Shown piece after piece: positions 9,066 through 19,190 of a DNA stretch of 64,000 nt; within the stretch, counting starts at the first letter, position 1, and the number at the start of each line of letters is the position of its first letter. The stretch spans positions 5,974,501-6,038,500 of the forward strand of contig NZ_CP093280.1 in NCBI RefSeq assembly GCF_026651855.1, written 5' to 3'. The stretch is from Pseudomonas silvicola (lineage in GTDB: Bacteria > Pseudomonadota > Gammaproteobacteria > Pseudomonadales > Pseudomonadaceae). Under the pieces are notes generated by a model. That model searched no databases. It was not told where the DNA came from and saw nothing but the letters and a program-made list of their open reading frames with translations. A program made the translations under genes and the position numbers.

Positions 9066-10481
9066 ATGACTAACCAATCCCGATATGCGCTCGATGGTGC
9101 TGCAAACGCACCGCCTCCTCCCGTCGTCACCGACATCGATTTGTCTGGCAGCAGAACCGCTTGTTCGACGCGCAGAAAGACCAGCTACCGTTTTCTCATT
9201 CTTGCCCTGATCACTGTCGTACTCGCTTTGAGTACCGGCGATCGTGCCGCGCTCTCCGTGGCGGGTTCCGACATGGGCAAGGAACTCGGTATCAGTGCGG
9301 TGGAAATGGGCTATCTGTTCTCGGCATTCAGCTGGGCCTACGTAATCTTCCTGATCCCCTCGGGCTGGTTGACCGACCGCATCGGTTCCAAGCGCGCGAT
9401 GATGTTCGCGGTGGTGGTCTGGTCCAGCTTCACGGTGATGATGGGCATGGTTCATTTCATCGGCATGGTCGTCCCGCTGCTGCTCGCCCTGCGTTTTCTA
9501 CTGGGGGCGGCTGAGTCTCCTGTGGGCCCGGCGTCGGGTCGCATCATCGCCGCCTGGTTTCCATCGTCGGAACGGGGCATTGCCGGAGCGATTTTCAACA
9601 GTGCGCAGTACCTGTCGCTGGCCGTGTTCACGCCGGTCATGGGCTGGTTGTGCTTCACCTACGGCTGGGAATACGTGTTCATCATCATGGGCCTTATCGG
9701 GCTGGTAATCGGTGCGGTCTGGTGGAAGCTGTACTACCTGCCCGTCGACCACCCGAAGATGAACGATGAGGAGCTGGAATACATCCGCACCGGTGAGGGA
9801 CTGGTTGATCTTGAAAGCATAAAGGAAAAGGCGGCCACCACCGGCAAAGGCATGAAGCTTGGTGAGGTGGGCCAATTGTTTCGCAGCCGCATGCTCGTCG
9901 GGATATTTCTGGCGCAGTACTGCATCACCTCGATCACCTGGTTCTTCATGACCTGGTTTCCGATTTATCTGGTCAAGGAACGCGGCTTCGACATTCTGCA
10001 GGCAGGTTTCATTGCCGCTATCCCCGCGCTGTGCGGATTGATCGGCGGGGTGTCCAGCGGCTTTACCTCCGACTGGATTCTGAAAAGAACCGGCTCGCTG
10101 AGCATCGCCCGCAAGGCGCCGATCACCGTAGGTCTGCTGCTCAGTTCCAGCATCATCCTGTGCAACTACGCCAGCAGCGCGACGTTGGTCGTCGTGTTGA
10201 TGAGTCTTGCCTTCTTCGGCAAGGGGTTCGGATCCATGGGCTGGACCGTGGTGGCAGACACCGCCCCTAAGGAGCTGATCGGCACCACGGGTGGCGTGTT
10301 CAACGCTTTCGGCAACACCGCGGGGATCGTCACTCCGGTCGTCATTGGCTACATCCTGCAAACCACCGGGTCTTTCGACGGCGCACTGCTGTTCGTCGGC
10401 GCCCATGGGTTGGTGGCGGTCGCAAGCTACTGGCTGATCGTCGGCAAGATCCAGCGTTTCCAACTCAAGCCACACGCCTGA
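9066..10481 (+). CDS. MFS transporter, anion:cation symporter (sugar acid) type
   Basis: The 471-residue, 12-helix carrier has the ACS-family features LSTGDRAALSVAGSDMG in the first helix region and SGWLTDRIGSKRAMM in loop 2-3. Relatives carry hexuronates, glucarate or galactonate. It is strongly similar along its whole length to the carrier at 21286-22671, for example SITWFFMTWFPIYLVKERGF against AITWFYMSWFPIYLVKERGF. It is the third gene of the RraA operon and probably imports that operon's substrate. Confidence 0.9.
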   Translation: MTNQSRYALDGAANAPPPPVVTDIDLSGSRTACSTRRKTSYRFLILALITVVLALSTGDRAALSVAGSDMGKELGISAVEMGYLFSAFSWAYVIFLIPSGWLTDRIGSKRAMMFAVVVWSSFTVMMGMVHFIGMVVPLLLALRFLLGAAESPVGPASGRIIAAWFPSSERGIAGAIFNSAQYLSLAVFTPVMGWLCFTYGWEYVFIIMGLIGLVIGAVWWKLYYLPVDHPKMNDEELEYIRTGEGLVDLESIKEKAATTGKGMKLGEVGQLFRSRMLVGIFLAQYCITSITWFFMTWFPIYLVKERGFDILQAGFIAAIPALCGLIGGVSSGFTSDWILKRTGSLSIARKAPITVGLLLSSSIILCNYASSATLVVVLMSLAFFGKGFGSMGWTVVADTAPKELIGTTGGVFNAFGNTAGIVTPVVIGYILQTTGSFDGALLFVGAHGLVAVASYWLIVGKIQRFQLKPHA

Positions 10482-10521
10482 AGCTTTTACATTCGCATCG
10501 ACGAAACATGAGGTCAGAACA

Positions 10522-11607
10522 ATGAAAATGATTTTCCGCTGGCACGGTCCGAAAGACCCCATCAGCCTGCAGTACATCAACCAGATTCCGGGGCTGTACG
10601 GCATCGTATCGTCGCTGTACGACACGCCGCTGGGCGAGGTCTGGCCACTCGACCGCATCACCGCATTGCGCGATGCAGCCGGGCTGTACAACCTGAAGAT
10701 GGACGTTGTCGACAGCTTTCGCGTGCACGAAGAAATCAAACTGGGTAAACCCGGCCGCGAAGCGCTGATTCCCCAGTACATCGAGACCCTCAAGAACCTT
10801 GCGGCAGCGGGCGTGAAGATCGTCTGCTACAACTTCATGCCGGTCTTCGACTGGACACGCACGCAAATGGAATATCAACTGCCGGACGGCTCCAACACGC
10901 TCTCTTTCGAAGCGGCTTCAGTGGATCGCCTGGACGTCTCCAAAGGCATCATTCCGCTCCCGGGCATCGGCACCAAATACCCGCCTGAGAAACTTCAGGC
11001 CATGCTTGAGGAGTACAAGGACGTCACCACCGAACAGATGTGGAGTAACCTGGAGTACTTCCTCGGCAAACTGGTCCCTGTGGCCGAGCAGCTTGGGCTC
11101 AAGCTGGCGCTGCACGCAGACGATCCGCCCCGCCCCGTCTTTGGGCTGCCGCGCATCATCAAGAACATTGAAGACCATCGCCGCGTGCTGAGCATCATTG
11201 ACTCGCCAGCCAACGGTCTGACCCTGTGCAGCGGTACGCTGGGGTCGGATCTGCGTAATGACGTGCCATCGTTCATCAACGAGTTCGCTGCGCGCCAACG
11301 CGTTCACTATGTGCATCTGCGCAACGTGAAGGTGTTCGACAATGGTGACTTCTATGAGAGCGCCCACCCGACGCAATGCGGATCGCTGGACATGGCAGAG
11401 ATTCTCAAAGCGCTGCATGACGCCAACTTCACCGGCTACGCACGCCCCGATCACGGCCGTATGATCTGGGGCGAAACCGGGGTGCCAGGATACGGGCTGT
11501 ACGACCGTGCCTTGGGCATCATGTACCTGCAAGGCCTATGGGAAGGGATTGGCAAGGAAAAAGCCCGCGCAGTACAACAAAAGACAGGCTTGACTGCAGT
11601 GGCGTAA
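10522..11607 (+). CDS. Mannonate dehydratase (UxuA)-like enzyme
   Basis: This 361-residue TIM-barrel protein is of the UxuA family, which dehydrates D-mannonate to 2-keto-3-deoxygluconate using a divalent metal. Seen are VKIVCYNFMPVFDWTRT, LHADDPP, LCSGTLG, HYVHLRNVK and RPDHGRMIWGE, which contain the family's metal and catalytic His/Cys/Asp positions. It closes the RraA - Dabb - MFS operon and is followed by a clear terminator. A related acid sugar may be the substrate. Confidence 0.85.
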   Translation: MKMIFRWHGPKDPISLQYINQIPGLYGIVSSLYDTPLGEVWPLDRITALRDAAGLYNLKMDVVDSFRVHEEIKLGKPGREALIPQYIETLKNLAAAGVKIVCYNFMPVFDWTRTQMEYQLPDGSNTLSFEAASVDRLDVSKGIIPLPGIGTKYPPEKLQAMLEEYKDVTTEQMWSNLEYFLGKLVPVAEQLGLKLALHADDPPRPVFGLPRIIKNIEDHRRVLSIIDSPANGLTLCSGTLGSDLRNDVPSFINEFAARQRVHYVHLRNVKVFDNGDFYESAHPTQCGSLDMAEILKALHDANFTGYARPDHGRMIWGETGVPGYGLYDRALGIMYLQGLWEGIGKEKARAVQQKTGLTAVA

Positions 11608-11630
11608 GCCACATTACCTCGTCGACAAAG

Positions 11631-11670
11631 AAGCTGCGCCGCGATGAAACAACTCCGGCGCAGCTTTTTT
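11631..11670 (+). terminator. Rho-independent terminator after the RraA-Dabb-MFS-UxuA operon
   Basis: An 11-bp perfect stem (AAGCTGCGCCG paired with CGGCGCAGCTT) with a 14-nt loop runs into six T residues. Confidence 0.9.
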
Positions 11671-11681
11671 GTTGCCGACGT

Positions 11682-12977
11682 TCAGCCGCGTGACGGGACC
11701 TGAACCGTAGGGGCGACAGGCGTCGCCGCCTTACGGCCCTTGACCACCAGCAACACCACCACCGCTCCGGATGCAGCGGCAATGCTCGCCAGCATGAAGG
11801 CGGTGTTATAGCCACCGCCGTATTGCACGACATACCCGGTTAGCGCTGGCGCCAGCAGGCCCGCCAGGTTCGCCAGCAGATGCACGAAGCCGCCGGTCCC
11901 CCCGATGTGTTCGGCCGGGACGATTTCCTGCAGCAGAATCCAGCACAGCTGAGGCGACATGAACAGGAACAGGTTACCCAGCGTGATGAAGACCACGGCA
12001 CTGGTCAAATCGCTTGTGCGTGACACCATCAGTACCGACGCAGCAGCCACCGCCAACCCGAGAATGAGGATGGATTTGCGGGCGAACACGCCTTTCCCGG
12101 TCCTGCGCAAAATGTAATCCGACACTGTGCCCCCTGCGAGAAAACCGATGGCGGCGCCCACCCAGGGAATCATGCCGATGATGCTCATGCTCTTGACGTC
12201 CAGATGCTGGTAGTCGGTGAGATAGCTGGGTAGCCATGTCAGAAAGAAATACATCACGTAGTTGGAGCAGAAGTATGCGAACGCAACGGCCAGCACCGGT
12301 ACTGAAAAAATGTAGTGCCAGACGCTGTGCTTCCCTGCTTCGCTCGCGACTGGCTGCCTGGCACGACTGCTCTGGATCAGATCACGTTCTTCGGTACTGA
12401 CTCGAGGATGCTGTGAGGGCGTGTCCTTGAACATCAGGCACCAGGCGGCGAGCCACAGAATGCCTAGCAACGCAATCACCACGAACGAAACGCGCCAGCC
12501 ATAGTGCCAGGCCACCAACCCGACCACAGGCGCTGCTATCGCGGCCCCGAGGGGTTGGCCACAACTGGACAGCCCAAGGGCAAACGCTGCCTCCTCGCGA
12601 GGGAACCAGTTCGTCACCGTTTTATTGGTGGTGCTGCCCATGGGGCCTTCGCCAATACCGAACAATACGCGGCAGATCAGCAATTGGGTGAAGTTGCCCA
12701 TCAGCGAGGTCAACCCGCAGAACACGGACCAGAACGCAGCCGCGCAACCGAAAACCCGCTTGGGGCCGAAGCGATCCGATGCCCATCCGCCGATGAAGCA
12801 GAACACGCAGTACCCGAGAAAGAAGCTGCTGAACAACAAGCCCATTTGCGCATCGTCGATTTTCAGGTCTTGTTTGATCAAGGGGGCGGCAACCGACAAC
12901 GCAGCGCGATCCAGATAATTGAGCATGCCGGCGAAGAACAGCAACGCGGCGACGATCCAGCGGTATTTTATTTTCAT
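11682..12977 (-). CDS. MFS transporter, ACS type
   Basis: The 431-residue inner-membrane carrier has 12 predicted helices. MLNYLDRAALSVAAPLI and GGWASDRFGPKRVFG are typical of the hexuronate/galactonate symporter group. It faces away from another MFS gene (13279-14565) of the same subfamily across a 300-bp gap. It stands alone, so its substrate cannot be assigned beyond a sugar-acid-like anion. Confidence 0.88.
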   Translation of the reverse strand: MKIKYRWIVAALLFFAGMLNYLDRAALSVAAPLIKQDLKIDDAQMGLLFSSFFLGYCVFCFIGGWASDRFGPKRVFGCAAAFWSVFCGLTSLMGNFTQLLICRVLFGIGEGPMGSTTNKTVTNWFPREEAAFALGLSSCGQPLGAAIAAPVVGLVAWHYGWRVSFVVIALLGILWLAAWCLMFKDTPSQHPRVSTEERDLIQSSRARQPVASEAGKHSVWHYIFSVPVLAVAFAYFCSNYVMYFFLTWLPSYLTDYQHLDVKSMSIIGMIPWVGAAIGFLAGGTVSDYILRRTGKGVFARKSILILGLAVAAASVLMVSRTSDLTSAVVFITLGNLFLFMSPQLCWILLQEIVPAEHIGGTGGFVHLLANLAGLLAPALTGYVVQYGGGYNTAFMLASIAAASGAVVVLLVVKGRKAATPVAPTVQVPSRG

Positions 12978-13278
12978 GTGTTTGCCTGACCCGGTGATGA
13001 CTTGTTTTTATGGCGGGTGCCGGAAAGCGCGGCTCCCGTAATTAAAGGCTCACACGGGAATAATCAGCTGCCAATGGGCTTGCTTGGCGTTGCGGCCTGC
13101 AGTGAAGCGAAATCTCATAGTCTGGGACGTTTTTTTGAGGCAGGGCTAAAAGGCTGTTTTGTCTCACGGAATGGAACATGCCCGCTGTGGGCCTGCGTGA
13201 GCAATGTTCAAGGGGCCTTCGAGCACGTAGGGTAAGCCGGGAACGCTGTCTGCGACCCAACGCCCATAGAGGTGGTAC
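12978..13278. other. Divergent intergenic region between two MFS genes
   Basis: No gene is evident in this 301-bp gap. It must contain the promoters of both flanking transporters. No convincing repeat or operator was recognised. Confidence 0.6.
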
Positions 13279-14565
13279 ATGCCCGATAACAAGAAAAAAT
13301 ACCGTTCCACGATTCTCTTCATGCTGCTCATGGCGATGATCATCAACTACATCGACCGCGCAGCGCTGTCGATCGCAATGCCGTTCATCACGCAGGACTT
13401 TCACCTCACGCCCGTGGAAAAGGGGCTGATCTTCAGCGCATTTTCCGTCGGTTATGCCTCGTTCAATGTGATCGGTGGCTACCTGAGCGACCGTTTCGGA
13501 GGACGCCGGGTTCTGATCTGGTCCATGGGAGGCTGGTCGCTGGTGTGTGGCATCACGGCAACGGTCTTCAACTTCTGGTCGTTGCTGGTCGTGCGTGCCT
13601 TCTTCGGTGCGGGTGAAGGGCCGAACTCGGCCACCGCGAACAAGGTGGTCAACACCTGGTTTCCGCTCAAGGAGCGGGCCAGCGCCGCCGGCATCAATCA
13701 GGCGGGAGGCCCGATTGGCGGCGCCCTGGCCGGGCCGGTCATCGGCTTCATGGCGCTGTGGCTGGGCTGGCGCGTCGCATTCGTGGTGATGGCCGTGCTG
13801 GGCCTGATATGGGTCGTGGCCTGGGCACGACTGACCACTGAAACACCCGCGCAGCATCCCAAGGTCAGCCCAGAGGAACTGGCAGTGATCAACGAGGGCC
13901 GCGAGGACATCCCGGTCGCGTCGGGGCAAAAGGCGTCTTTCCGGGAGGTGCTGCGCAACCGCTCAGTGCTGCTGACCGGCATTTCACTGTTTTGCTACAA
14001 CTACATTCTGTTTTTCTTCATGACCTGGTTCCCCAGCTACCTGGTCGATGCAAAGGGCGTCAGTCTGCAGAACATGAGCATCGTCAACTCGTTGCCGTGG
14101 ATGGTCGGTGCCGTGGGCTATCTGTCCGGTGGCCTGCTGGTGGATTACATCTTTCGTCGCACGGGCAAGCAGACGCTCTCGCGCAAGGTGGTATTGGTCA
14201 CGTCACTGTTGATCGCGGCGATCTGCATCGCAATTACCGGGTTGGTGGAAAGCGTGAATCTGGCGGTTGCGGTCATGACCGTCGCTATCGGCTTCCTGAT
14301 GCTCACCGCGCCCGCTTACTGGGCGCTGATTCAAGACAGCGTGCCGAGCAACCAGGTCGGTACCGCCAGTGGCTTCATGCACGGGCTGGCGAATCTGTCA
14401 GGCATCGTCGGCCCCGCCATCACCGGCTACCTGATTCAACAATCGGGGACCTACTCCACAGGCTTCGTGTTGGCCGGGACTCTGGGCATCATCGGCGCAC
14501 TGATCGTAGCGTTCTTTGTTGGACGCAATCCGCCGCAAGCGGTCGGCGTCATCCGCCCGGCCTGA
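13279..14565 (+). CDS. MFS transporter, ACS type
   Basis: The 428-residue, 12-helix carrier has MIINYIDRAALSIAMPFIT in helix 1 and GGYLSDRFGGRRVL in loop 2-3, which place it in the anion:cation symporter family. It is related to the divergent carrier at 11682-12977. A terminator follows directly, so it is monocistronic or the end of a short unit. Confidence 0.9.
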   Translation: MPDNKKKYRSTILFMLLMAMIINYIDRAALSIAMPFITQDFHLTPVEKGLIFSAFSVGYASFNVIGGYLSDRFGGRRVLIWSMGGWSLVCGITATVFNFWSLLVVRAFFGAGEGPNSATANKVVNTWFPLKERASAAGINQAGGPIGGALAGPVIGFMALWLGWRVAFVVMAVLGLIWVVAWARLTTETPAQHPKVSPEELAVINEGREDIPVASGQKASFREVLRNRSVLLTGISLFCYNYILFFFMTWFPSYLVDAKGVSLQNMSIVNSLPWMVGAVGYLSGGLLVDYIFRRTGKQTLSRKVVLVTSLLIAAICIAITGLVESVNLAVAVMTVAIGFLMLTAPAYWALIQDSVPSNQVGTASGFMHGLANLSGIVGPAITGYLIQQSGTYSTGFVLAGTLGIIGALIVAFFVGRNPPQAVGVIRPA

Positions 14566-14583
14566 GCGGTTGTCCCTCCTCAG

Positions 14584-14609
14584 CGGCTGGCGCAGGCCAG
14601 CCGTTTTTT
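14584..14609 (+). terminator. Rho-independent terminator
   Basis: An 8-bp stem CGGCTGGC/GCCAGCCG with a 4-nt loop is followed by six T residues, just after the MFS stop codon. Confidence 0.88.
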
Positions 14610-14634
14610 GCCCCCTGGTTGCGAGCAATAAACC

Positions 14635-15573
14635 ATGCCCCCACGCTACCTGTTGAGTCCTGCCTTGCAGGCCATGCTGGAACGCAGCCTGACATTTGCC
14701 CCAGGCGAATCCTCGCTTGATGCCAGGCGCGCGGCGTTTCTGGCGCTGTGTCGCGCATTCACCGGCCCCTGCCCCGTCGGGGTCCGGCGGACAGACCATG
14801 ACGTGCAGGGTCTGCTTGTGCGGGTGTATCAGCCTCAGGCAATGCCACCGGAGGGTGGTTGGCCTACGCTCCTCTATCTGCATGGCGGAGGCTGGAGCAT
14901 GGGCGAGCTCGACAGTCACGACTGGTTCGCCTACGCGCTGCTCGAACGTCTGCCGGTAGCGATCGTCTCAGTGGATTATCGCCTGGCGCCCGAACACCCA
15001 TGGCCGGCCGCGGTGCAGGACACGCTCAAGGCATTTCGCACCTTACGAGCGGGGCTTCTGGCAGAAACACTCTCGTGCGAACGACTGCTGGTGTGCGGTG
15101 AAAGCGCAGGGGGGACGCTGGCGGCGGCCTTATGTCTGGCCCTGCGTGACGCCGATGAGCGCCAGCCACTGGGTCAGGGATTGCTCTACCCGGTGATGAC
15201 CGCGCAGGAAACGCTGCCCTCCGTCACCGAGCACGCCAATGCGCCGTTTCTGACCCGTGCAGCCGTTCGCGCCTGCGTCATAGACTACTTGCCTCGACTC
15301 TCCGATCGGGACGTCCCTACGGCAATGCCATTGAACACGCCGACCTGCAGCGGATTGGCACCTGCGTTCATTGGCGTCGCCGAGTTCGATCCGCTGCGCG
15401 ACCACGGAATCGCCTACCACGGGCGGCTGAAGGCCGCGGCGGTGGCGAGTTGTTTGTACGTTGGAGAGGGATTGGTGCACGGCTGTTTGCGCGATGACTC
15501 GATTAGTGAAGTGCGGACGCTGTATGACGCCTTCGCCGCATGGATCTCGCAGGTGCTGTCCCTGCCCACCTGA
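14635..15573 (+). CDS. Alpha/beta hydrolase of the hormone-sensitive-lipase (HSL) group
   Basis: The 312-residue hydrolase has the oxyanion-hole motif HGGGW at 83-87, the nucleophile elbow GESAGG with Ser157, and plausible acid Asp252 (EFDPLRDHG) and His282 (GLVHGC). This completes an HSL-type catalytic triad. No signal peptide is seen. It may remove acyl or ester groups from a substrate entering the pathway. The gene converges on the LysR gene 5 bp away and is separated from the upstream MFS gene by a terminator. Confidence 0.9.
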   Translation: MPPRYLLSPALQAMLERSLTFAPGESSLDARRAAFLALCRAFTGPCPVGVRRTDHDVQGLLVRVYQPQAMPPEGGWPTLLYLHGGGWSMGELDSHDWFAYALLERLPVAIVSVDYRLAPEHPWPAAVQDTLKAFRTLRAGLLAETLSCERLLVCGESAGGTLAAALCLALRDADERQPLGQGLLYPVMTAQETLPSVTEHANAPFLTRAAVRACVIDYLPRLSDRDVPTAMPLNTPTCSGLAPAFIGVAEFDPLRDHGIAYHGRLKAAAVASCLYVGEGLVHGCLRDDSISEVRTLYDAFAAWISQVLSLPT

Positions 15574-15578
15574 CCTCG

Positions 15579-16478
15579 CTATTGGTCACTGTGCCAGACG
15601 GCGCTGCGAATGGCTTCTAGCATCATGAGGAAGGCAGGGTTGTCGTTGTCGTCGCGCCAGATCAGGTGCAGCTCGCTCTCGATCCCCGGTCCCAGGTCTA
15701 TGTCGCGATAGATCACATTTTCGAAACGAATCCGTCGTGCGCTACGGGGCACCAGCGCCAAGCCCATCGCGGCGTTGACCAGCGCCAGGATCGTGAGCGT
15801 CGATCCCAGCCACTGCACGTAACGCGGGGTGATTTTTTCACTGCGAAACATCCCGGTCAGCAGCTCGTTGAAAGGCTGCCACGCCGAATGCGAATACATG
15901 ATGAAGGCTTGTTCATGTAAATCGGCGACACTCACCTGGGGCGCGTTCGCCAGTGGGTGCGCCAGGGGAACGGCCAGCACGAAGGGCTCGCGGATCAAGC
16001 GCTCGCTGACGATGCCATCCTGGCGCATGGCCTGGCGCACGATACCTAGGTCGATACGACGCGAGCGCAAGGCTTCATGCTGCTCGTAGGTGTTCATCTC
16101 CGACAGTGAAATATCAATGTCCGGCTGGCCAACACGGGCCTCGGCGATCACCCGTGGTAAAAATTCATAGACCGCGCTTGGCACGAAGCTGACCGACACC
16201 GCACCGATGTCCCCCTGTGCGAAACGCTTGGCGGCGAGCGTGGCCAGTTGCGCACGCTCAAGCAGGCTCTGAGCCTCAACGAAGAACGCTCGCCCCGCTG
16301 CGGTCAACGCCACGCTGCGGGTGCTGCGGATGAACAGCGCGACGCCTAGCTGATGTTCCAACAATTGGATCTGCCGACTCAACGGTGGCTGGGTCATGTT
16401 CAGGCGCTCTGCAGCCCGTGAAAAATTCAACTCGGTGGCAACGGTGGTGAAACAACGGAGCTGAGTCAGGTCGAGCAT
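15579..16478 (-). CDS. LysR-family regulator
   Basis: The 299-residue regulator has the winged helix at the N-terminus (LRCFTTVATELNFSRAAERLNMTQPPLSRQIQLLE) and a LysR substrate-binding domain after about residue 90. It is divergent from the enolase-superfamily gene at 16585, so it most likely activates that gene and the following MFS gene in response to the acid sugar. Confidence 0.93.
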   Translation of the reverse strand: MLDLTQLRCFTTVATELNFSRAAERLNMTQPPLSRQIQLLEHQLGVALFIRSTRSVALTAAGRAFFVEAQSLLERAQLATLAAKRFAQGDIGAVSVSFVPSAVYEFLPRVIAEARVGQPDIDISLSEMNTYEQHEALRSRRIDLGIVRQAMRQDGIVSERLIREPFVLAVPLAHPLANAPQVSVADLHEQAFIMYSHSAWQPFNELLTGMFRSEKITPRYVQWLGSTLTILALVNAAMGLALVPRSARRIRFENVIYRDIDLGPGIESELHLIWRDDNDNPAFLMMLEAIRSAVWHSDQ

Positions 16479-16584
16479 TTATCCAATTCCTGTATAAATC
16501 CCATGCCAGTTTAGATTAGACGTGAATAAAAGCCGCTGTCTATGATCGTTTCGCATAACAACTCCAAACCGCAGGAACGATCCC

Positions 16585-17742
16585 ATGAGCTTGAATCTTC
16601 GCAACGCCTCTACTGAAAAAGACCGCATCGTTTACGTCAAACTGCGCTCGGTCAACCTGCCGCTGAAAACTGCCGTCAGCGACGCCAAGGTCCTCACCGG
16701 CCGGCAGAATGCGCTCAAGGACGTCGCCCTGCTGTTCGCCGAGATCGAAACCCAACAAGGTTTTTACGGCATGGGCTTCACCTATACCCTGCGCACCGGT
16801 GGACCTGCTCAGTTCGCCTTTGCGAACGAAGTGGCACCATTCCTGATTGGCGAAGACCCCAACGACATCTCCCGGCTGTGGAGCAAACTCGTCTGGGCCG
16901 GAGCCTCGGTGGGCCGCAGCGGCCTGTCGACTCAGGCGATAGCGGCGCTGGATACCGCGCTCTGGGACCTCAAGGCCCGCCGAGCCAACCTGCCGCTGTC
17001 CAAACTGCTGGGCTCGCATCGAGACTCGGTACGCTGCTACAACACCTCAGGTGGTTACCTGCAGGCGTCCGTCGAAGAGATCATCGAGAAGGCCGGCGCC
17101 TCCCTCGACCGGGGAATTGGTGGTGTAAAGATGAAAGTCGGGCACCCTGATCGCAAGCTTGACCTGTCTCGAGTCAACGCTGTGCGCAAGGCGCTGGGTG
17201 ACAACACGCCACTGATGGTCGACGTCAATCAGCAATGGGATCGCACCACCGCCATGCGCATGGGCCGCGCCCTGGAACAGTACGATCTGCAGTGGATCGA
17301 AGAACCACTGGACGCTTACGACGTAGAGGGCCATGCCATGCTGTCCGCCGCCCTGGACACCCCCGTCGGCACCGGCGAAATGCTGGTCAGCGCCGACGAG
17401 GTAAGCGCTTACGTCGAGCGCGGTGCGGTGGATGTCCTGATGCACGACGCGCCTCGGGTCGGTGGCGTCACGCCGTTTCTCAAAGTCGCGAGCCAGGCGG
17501 AAAGCAAGGGCATGATCCTGGCACCACACTTCGTCATGGAGATCCACCTGCACCTGGCGGCAGCCTACGCGCACGAAACGTGGGTCGAACATTTCGAATG
17601 GCTGGAACCTGCCTTCAACGAGCGTCTGGAAATCCGCAATGGCCACATGATCGTCCCGGATCGTCCAGGCCTGGGCTTTACCCTGCATGAGCAACTGGCG
17701 GGTTGGACCGTCGCTGAAAGCGAGGTTGGCAAACGACCGTAA
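16585..17742 (+). CDS. Enolase-superfamily acid-sugar dehydratase, L-talarate/galactarate dehydratase-like
   Basis: The 385-residue protein belongs to the mandelate racemase subgroup. The catalytic set is complete: Lys182-x-Lys184 (GGVKMKVG), metal ligands Asp213, Glu239 and Glu265, and general base His315 (APHF). The spacing and the sequence VDVNQQWDR resemble Salmonella L-talarate/galactarate dehydratase, which abstracts the proton alpha to the carboxylate and eliminates water to give a 2-keto-3-deoxy acid. It is followed by an MFS gene and controlled by a divergent LysR. The exact aldarate is not decided by sequence. Confidence 0.85.
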   Translation: MSLNLRNASTEKDRIVYVKLRSVNLPLKTAVSDAKVLTGRQNALKDVALLFAEIETQQGFYGMGFTYTLRTGGPAQFAFANEVAPFLIGEDPNDISRLWSKLVWAGASVGRSGLSTQAIAALDTALWDLKARRANLPLSKLLGSHRDSVRCYNTSGGYLQASVEEIIEKAGASLDRGIGGVKMKVGHPDRKLDLSRVNAVRKALGDNTPLMVDVNQQWDRTTAMRMGRALEQYDLQWIEEPLDAYDVEGHAMLSAALDTPVGTGEMLVSADEVSAYVERGAVDVLMHDAPRVGGVTPFLKVASQAESKGMILAPHFVMEIHLHLAAAYAHETWVEHFEWLEPAFNERLEIRNGHMIVPDRPGLGFTLHEQLAGWTVAESEVGKRP

Positions 17743-17758
17743 CGTCCCTCTCTCTTGG

Positions 17759-17791
17759 CCCGGATGTCGCCACCTCGCGCTGGCATCCGGG
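17759..17791 (+). other. Hairpin between the dehydratase and MFS genes
   Basis: CCCGGATG and CATCCGGG form an 8-bp perfect stem with a 17-nt loop. Only a weak pyrimidine tract follows, so it may be an mRNA processing or stabilising hairpin rather than a full terminator. Confidence 0.45.
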
Positions 17792-17855
17792 TTCTCGCCT
17801 CGACCCCGTCAAGTTGCACCGAACCTCAGCGCATAAAAACAACAGAGGATTGACC

Positions 17856-19178
17856 ATGCACAACGATACAGTGGCCCCGACTGCGGCTGCCGTCGCACCC
17901 ACGCGCCTGCCAACCCGGCGTCGCTACTTCATGCTTTCACTTCTGCTCATCGCAACCATCATCAACTTCGTTGACCGCGTGAACATCTCCATCGCAGCCC
18001 CCTTTATGGCCAAGGACTTGGGTCTGGACAAAGTGCAGATGGGCCTTGTTTTCTCGGCATTCGCTTGGACCTACGCCATCGCCCTGGTGCCCGCAGGCTT
18101 CATTGCCGACCGCTTCGGCTCGCGCTGGACCTATGGCGTGTCGCTGATCACCTGGTCGGCGGCAACCATGGCCCAAGGTCTGGTGGGTGGCTTCGCTGCG
18201 CTGTTCGGTCTGCGCCTGGCTATCGGCGCAATGGAGGCACCGGCGTTTCCCGCTAACAGCCGTGCGGTAACGGTGTGGTTTCCGGCCCGTGAACGTGGGC
18301 TGGCCAACAGTATTTACCTCTGTGGGCAATACATCGGCACGGCACTTTTCACCGGTGGTTTGCTATGGCTAGCGACCAGTTGGGGCTGGCGGCATGTGTT
18401 CTACACCACCGGCGTGGTGGGCGTGGTGTTCGGTATTTTCTGGCTTTATGTGTATCGCGATCCGCTGATGTGCAAGAAGGTCAGCAAGGAGGAGTTGCGC
18501 TACATCGAAGATGGCGGTGCGTTGGTCAAAAGCAGCCAGGAGCGCACCCGCTTTAACTGGCGCCAGATTGCCGAGCTGTTCCGCTATCGGCAGATCTGGG
18601 CGATCTGCATCGGTAAGTTCGCCAGCACCTCAGCGCTGTATTTCTTCCTGACCTGGTTTCCCACCTACCTCATCGAAGAACGCCAAATCACCATGATCAA
18701 GGTGGGTTTCTTCAGCGTGCTTCCGTTCATTGGCGCCACCTGCGGCACTCTGCTGGCGGGAACGATTTCAGACCTGTTGATACGCCAAGGCGTGTCGCTG
18801 TCGTTCGCCCGCAAGCTCCCATTGGTCACGGGATCGATACTGGGCATGTCGATCGTGCTGGTGAATTTCACCGACTCTAATCTGGCCTGCATCGCGATTC
18901 TGACCGTCGCATTTTTTGCCCAGGGCATTGCGTCTTCATCCTGGGCCGCCGTAGGGGAAGTGGCTCCCAAGGAGTTGATCGGTCTCACCGGTGGTGTCAC
19001 TAGCCTGGCGGCGAACATCGGCGGCGTGGTGACCCCCATCGTGATTGGCGGGATCGTTCAGGCCACCGGTTCGTTTGCCTATGCGTTCAACTACATCGGC
19101 GCGATCGCCTTGCTTGGAACGCTTTCGTATTCGTTTTTGCTGGGGCCGTTGTATCGCATCACATTACGGGCTCGTTAA
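17856..19178 (+). CDS. MFS transporter, ACS type
   Basis: The 440-residue carrier is again of the anion:cation symporter family (IINFVDRVNISIAAPFMA, AGFIADRFGSRWTYG). The ATG at 17856 was chosen because AGAGGA precedes it; an in-frame ATG 14 codons earlier lacks a good site. It follows the talarate/galactarate-type dehydratase and probably imports that substrate. Confidence 0.9.
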   Translation: MHNDTVAPTAAAVAPTRLPTRRRYFMLSLLLIATIINFVDRVNISIAAPFMAKDLGLDKVQMGLVFSAFAWTYAIALVPAGFIADRFGSRWTYGVSLITWSAATMAQGLVGGFAALFGLRLAIGAMEAPAFPANSRAVTVWFPARERGLANSIYLCGQYIGTALFTGGLLWLATSWGWRHVFYTTGVVGVVFGIFWLYVYRDPLMCKKVSKEELRYIEDGGALVKSSQERTRFNWRQIAELFRYRQIWAICIGKFASTSALYFFLTWFPTYLIEERQITMIKVGFFSVLPFIGATCGTLLAGTISDLLIRQGVSLSFARKLPLVTGSILGMSIVLVNFTDSNLACIAILTVAFFAQGIASSSWAAVGEVAPKELIGLTGGVTSLAANIGGVVTPIVIGGIVQATGSFAYAFNYIGAIALLGTLSYSFLLGPLYRITLRAR

Positions 19179-19190
19179 GCTGAGCCTGTC